From Micromussa lordhowensis (taxonomy: Eukaryota > Cnidaria > Anthozoa > Scleractinia > Lobophylliidae), in contig OZ026599.1 of NCBI GenBank assembly GCA_964020085.1, positions 30,566,274 to 30,630,273 of the forward strand: DNA of 64,000 bases. Reading direction: 5' to 3'. The translations under genes and the position numbers were made by a program. The notes under the pieces were generated by a model. It had not been told where the DNA came from. It saw only the letters and a list, made by a program, of their open reading frames with translations, and made no database searches. This document shows, piece after piece, positions 62,901 through 64,000 of this stretch (position 1 is its first letter; each line of letters opens with the position of its first letter).

Positions 62901-64000
62901 TTGAAGTGCCAACCTAGCAGAACATTTTGTTGCAAACCGCGCCTCTTAAAGTGCCCGTGAAAGCCGAGCTATGTCAAATTTGCCAAGGGGACCCCCAGCG
63001 CGCGTTTTCTGAAATTCTGCAAAGTTTGGACCAGGGGAAACTACTGCAAAAAGAAGGCCAGAAAAAACACCCTGGCGCCAATGCCATCATGTCCTAACTA
63101 GGATTTCCTTCAAGTGCCAACCTAGCAGAACATTTTGCTGCAAACCGCGCCTCTTAAAGTGCCCGTGAAGCCGAGCTATGTCAAATTTGCCAAGGGGACC
63201 CCCAGCGCGCGTTTTCTGAAATTCTGCAAAGTTGGGACCAGGGGAAACTACTGCAAAAAGAAGGCCAGAAAAAACACCCTGGCGCCAATGCCATCATGTC
63301 CTAACTACAATTTCCTTGAAGTGCCAACCTAGCAGAACATTTTGCTGCAAACCGCGCCTCTTAAAGTGCCCGTGAAGCCGAGCTATGTCAAATTTGCCAA
63401 GGGGACCCCCAGCGCGCGTTTTCTGAAATTCTGCAAAGTTGGGACCAGGGGAAACTACTGCAAAAAGAAGGCCAGAAAAAACACCCTGGCGCCAATGCCA
63501 TCATGTCCTAACTAGGATTTCCTTGAAGTGCCAACCTAGCAGAACATTTTGCTGCAAACCGCGCCTCTTAAAGTGCCCGTGAAGCCGAGCTATGTGAAAT
63601 TTGCCAAGGGGACCCCCAGCGCGCGTTTTCTGAAATTCTGAAAAGTTGGGACCAGGGGAAACTACTGCAAAAAGAAGGCCAGAAAAAACACCCTGGCGCC
63701 AATGCCATCATGTCCTAACTAGGATTTCCTTGAAGTGCCAACCTAGCAGAACATTTTGCTGCAAACCGCGCCTCTTAAAGTGCCCGTGAAGCCGAGCTAT
63801 GTCAAATTTGCCAAGGGGACCCCCAGCGCGCGTTTTCTGAAATTCTGCAAAGTTGGGACCAGGGGAAACTACTGCAAAAAGAAGGCCAGAAAAAACACCC
63901 TGGCGCCAATGCCATCATGTCCTAACTAGAATTTCCTTGAAGTGCCAACCTAGCAGAACATTTTGCTGCAAACCGCGCCTCTTAAAGTGCCCGTGAAGCC
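59991..64000 (+). repeat. Type B array, no strong HOR seen
   Basis: About 19 monomers close to the B consensus, with scattered private variants and no long-period pattern that I can follow by eye. Notable singletons are CCCTTGCGCC near 60174, TGTGTTAAC near 61020, CAAACTGCGCC near 61074, ATTTTCCAAGG near 61324, GGTGCAAACC near 61480, CATAAAGAAGG near 61600, GTGACGCC near 62544, an extra A in GTGAAAGCC near 62961 with AAGTTTGGACC near 63023, and CTGAAAAGTTGG near 63639, which creates a TGA in the repeat-wide frame. The array continues past the right edge. Confidence 0.8.

Larger units (their letters stand above)
1..64000 (+). repeat. 207-bp tandem satellite array, window-wide
   Basis: The full window is a head-to-tail tandem repeat with a 207-bp unit. 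Counting the TTG of TTTTGCTGCAAACC as position 1, monomers start at 196, 404, 611 and so on to 63963. The interval equals 308 x 207 plus a net 11 inserted bases, so no foreign insertion, inversion or gap of more than one base is visible anywhere. The unit has no recognisable coding domain, tRNA-type A/B boxes, LTR or transposon ends. The strand is arbitrary and is given as the + strand reading. Known satellites of this size class make up heterochromatin and often centromeres. Which compartment this array occupies cannot be told from the window, and I do not recognise the family by name. Both edges lie within monomers, so the array continues on both sides. Confidence 0.98.
10289..64000 (+). repeat. 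Satellite subfamily B block (about 259 monomers)
   Basis: From 10289 to the right edge, monomers carry T at 21 (CTCTTAAAG), A at 34 (GTGAAGCC), C at 104 (GGGACCAGG), GG at 109-110, A at 116 (AACTACTGC), C at 151 (GGCGCCAATG) and G at 201 (AGCAGAACATT). Monomer positions 35-150 are nearly invariant by eye, and most variation sits at 166-202, notably at positions 174, 175 and 184. Only six single-base indels were found in 53.7 kb: one loss near 31790, and gains near 36567, 38872, 39050, 40194 and 62961. The low divergence indicates recent homogenisation. A few monomers carry A-type bases, for example C201 near 43668, 44083 and 61675, G151 near 24780 and A21 near 15541. Confidence 0.95.

Noticed and set aside
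1..64000. CRISPR array
   Set aside because: There are no short repeats separated by unique spacers. The entire 207-bp unit repeats, and no cas-like genes are present.
1..64000. 5S rRNA, tRNA or other RNA gene tandem cluster
   Set aside because: The monomer lacks Pol III A and B box motifs and any 5S or tRNA-like core, and it has no separate conserved gene and spacer segments recognisable as rDNA.

Overview
The whole window is one uninterrupted, head-to-tail satellite DNA array. I see no conventional gene, RNA gene, transposon or unique sequence in it. The repeat unit is 207 bp. Taking the recurring TTG in the motif TTTTGCTGCAAACC as monomer position 1, monomer starts can be followed from 196 to 63963 in steps of 207 bp with only single-base slips. 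That gives 308 complete monomers, plus 195 bp of a monomer at the left edge and 38 bp at the right edge. All monomers lie in the same orientation, and both window edges fall inside the array, so its true ends are not visible. Such long homogeneous satellite suggests a eukaryotic chromosome, most likely pericentromeric, centromeric, subtelomeric or sex-chromosome heterochromatin from a long-read assembly. I do not recognise the monomer and cannot name the species.

The array has two subfamilies. Type A fills 1 to about 10254 and type B runs from about 10289 to 64000. They differ at eight diagnostic monomer positions: 21, 34, 104, 109, 110, 116, 151 and 201. The switch occurs inside one hybrid monomer (10139-10345), between its positions 116 and 151. 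Type A monomers are more varied and carry more indels. Type B monomers are more uniform, and most variation falls in a short segment at monomer positions about 166-202.

Above the monomer level there is a patchwork of higher-order repeats (HORs) and segmental duplications, all close to whole multiples of 207 bp. Type A (1-9300) is built of three tandem, imperfect blocks of about 14-17 monomers. Type B holds a 9-monomer HOR (1863 bp, three copies, about 11795-17550), diffuse duplications with offsets of 33 and 26 monomers (16.5-28.4 kb), a degenerating marker cassette repeated at intervals of 10, 8 and 5 monomers (29.7-35.0 kb), a 3-monomer rhythm (37.8-41.8 kb), a recent 25-monomer tandem duplication (5175 bp, about 46640-57089, five differences found by eye), and a 5-monomer HOR (1035 bp, about 57530-59990). 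This is the pattern expected of repeated unequal crossing-over and conversion.

The type B consensus monomer is 50.2% GC with eight CpGs (observed/expected about 0.62), so the array nominally meets classic CpG-island thresholds. Because 207 is divisible by three, a reading frame recurs in every monomer. It starts at TTG, lacks an initiating ATG and is interrupted by TAG codons, and the A/B differences in it are mainly amino-acid-changing. I treat it as a by-product of the repeat and not as a gene.
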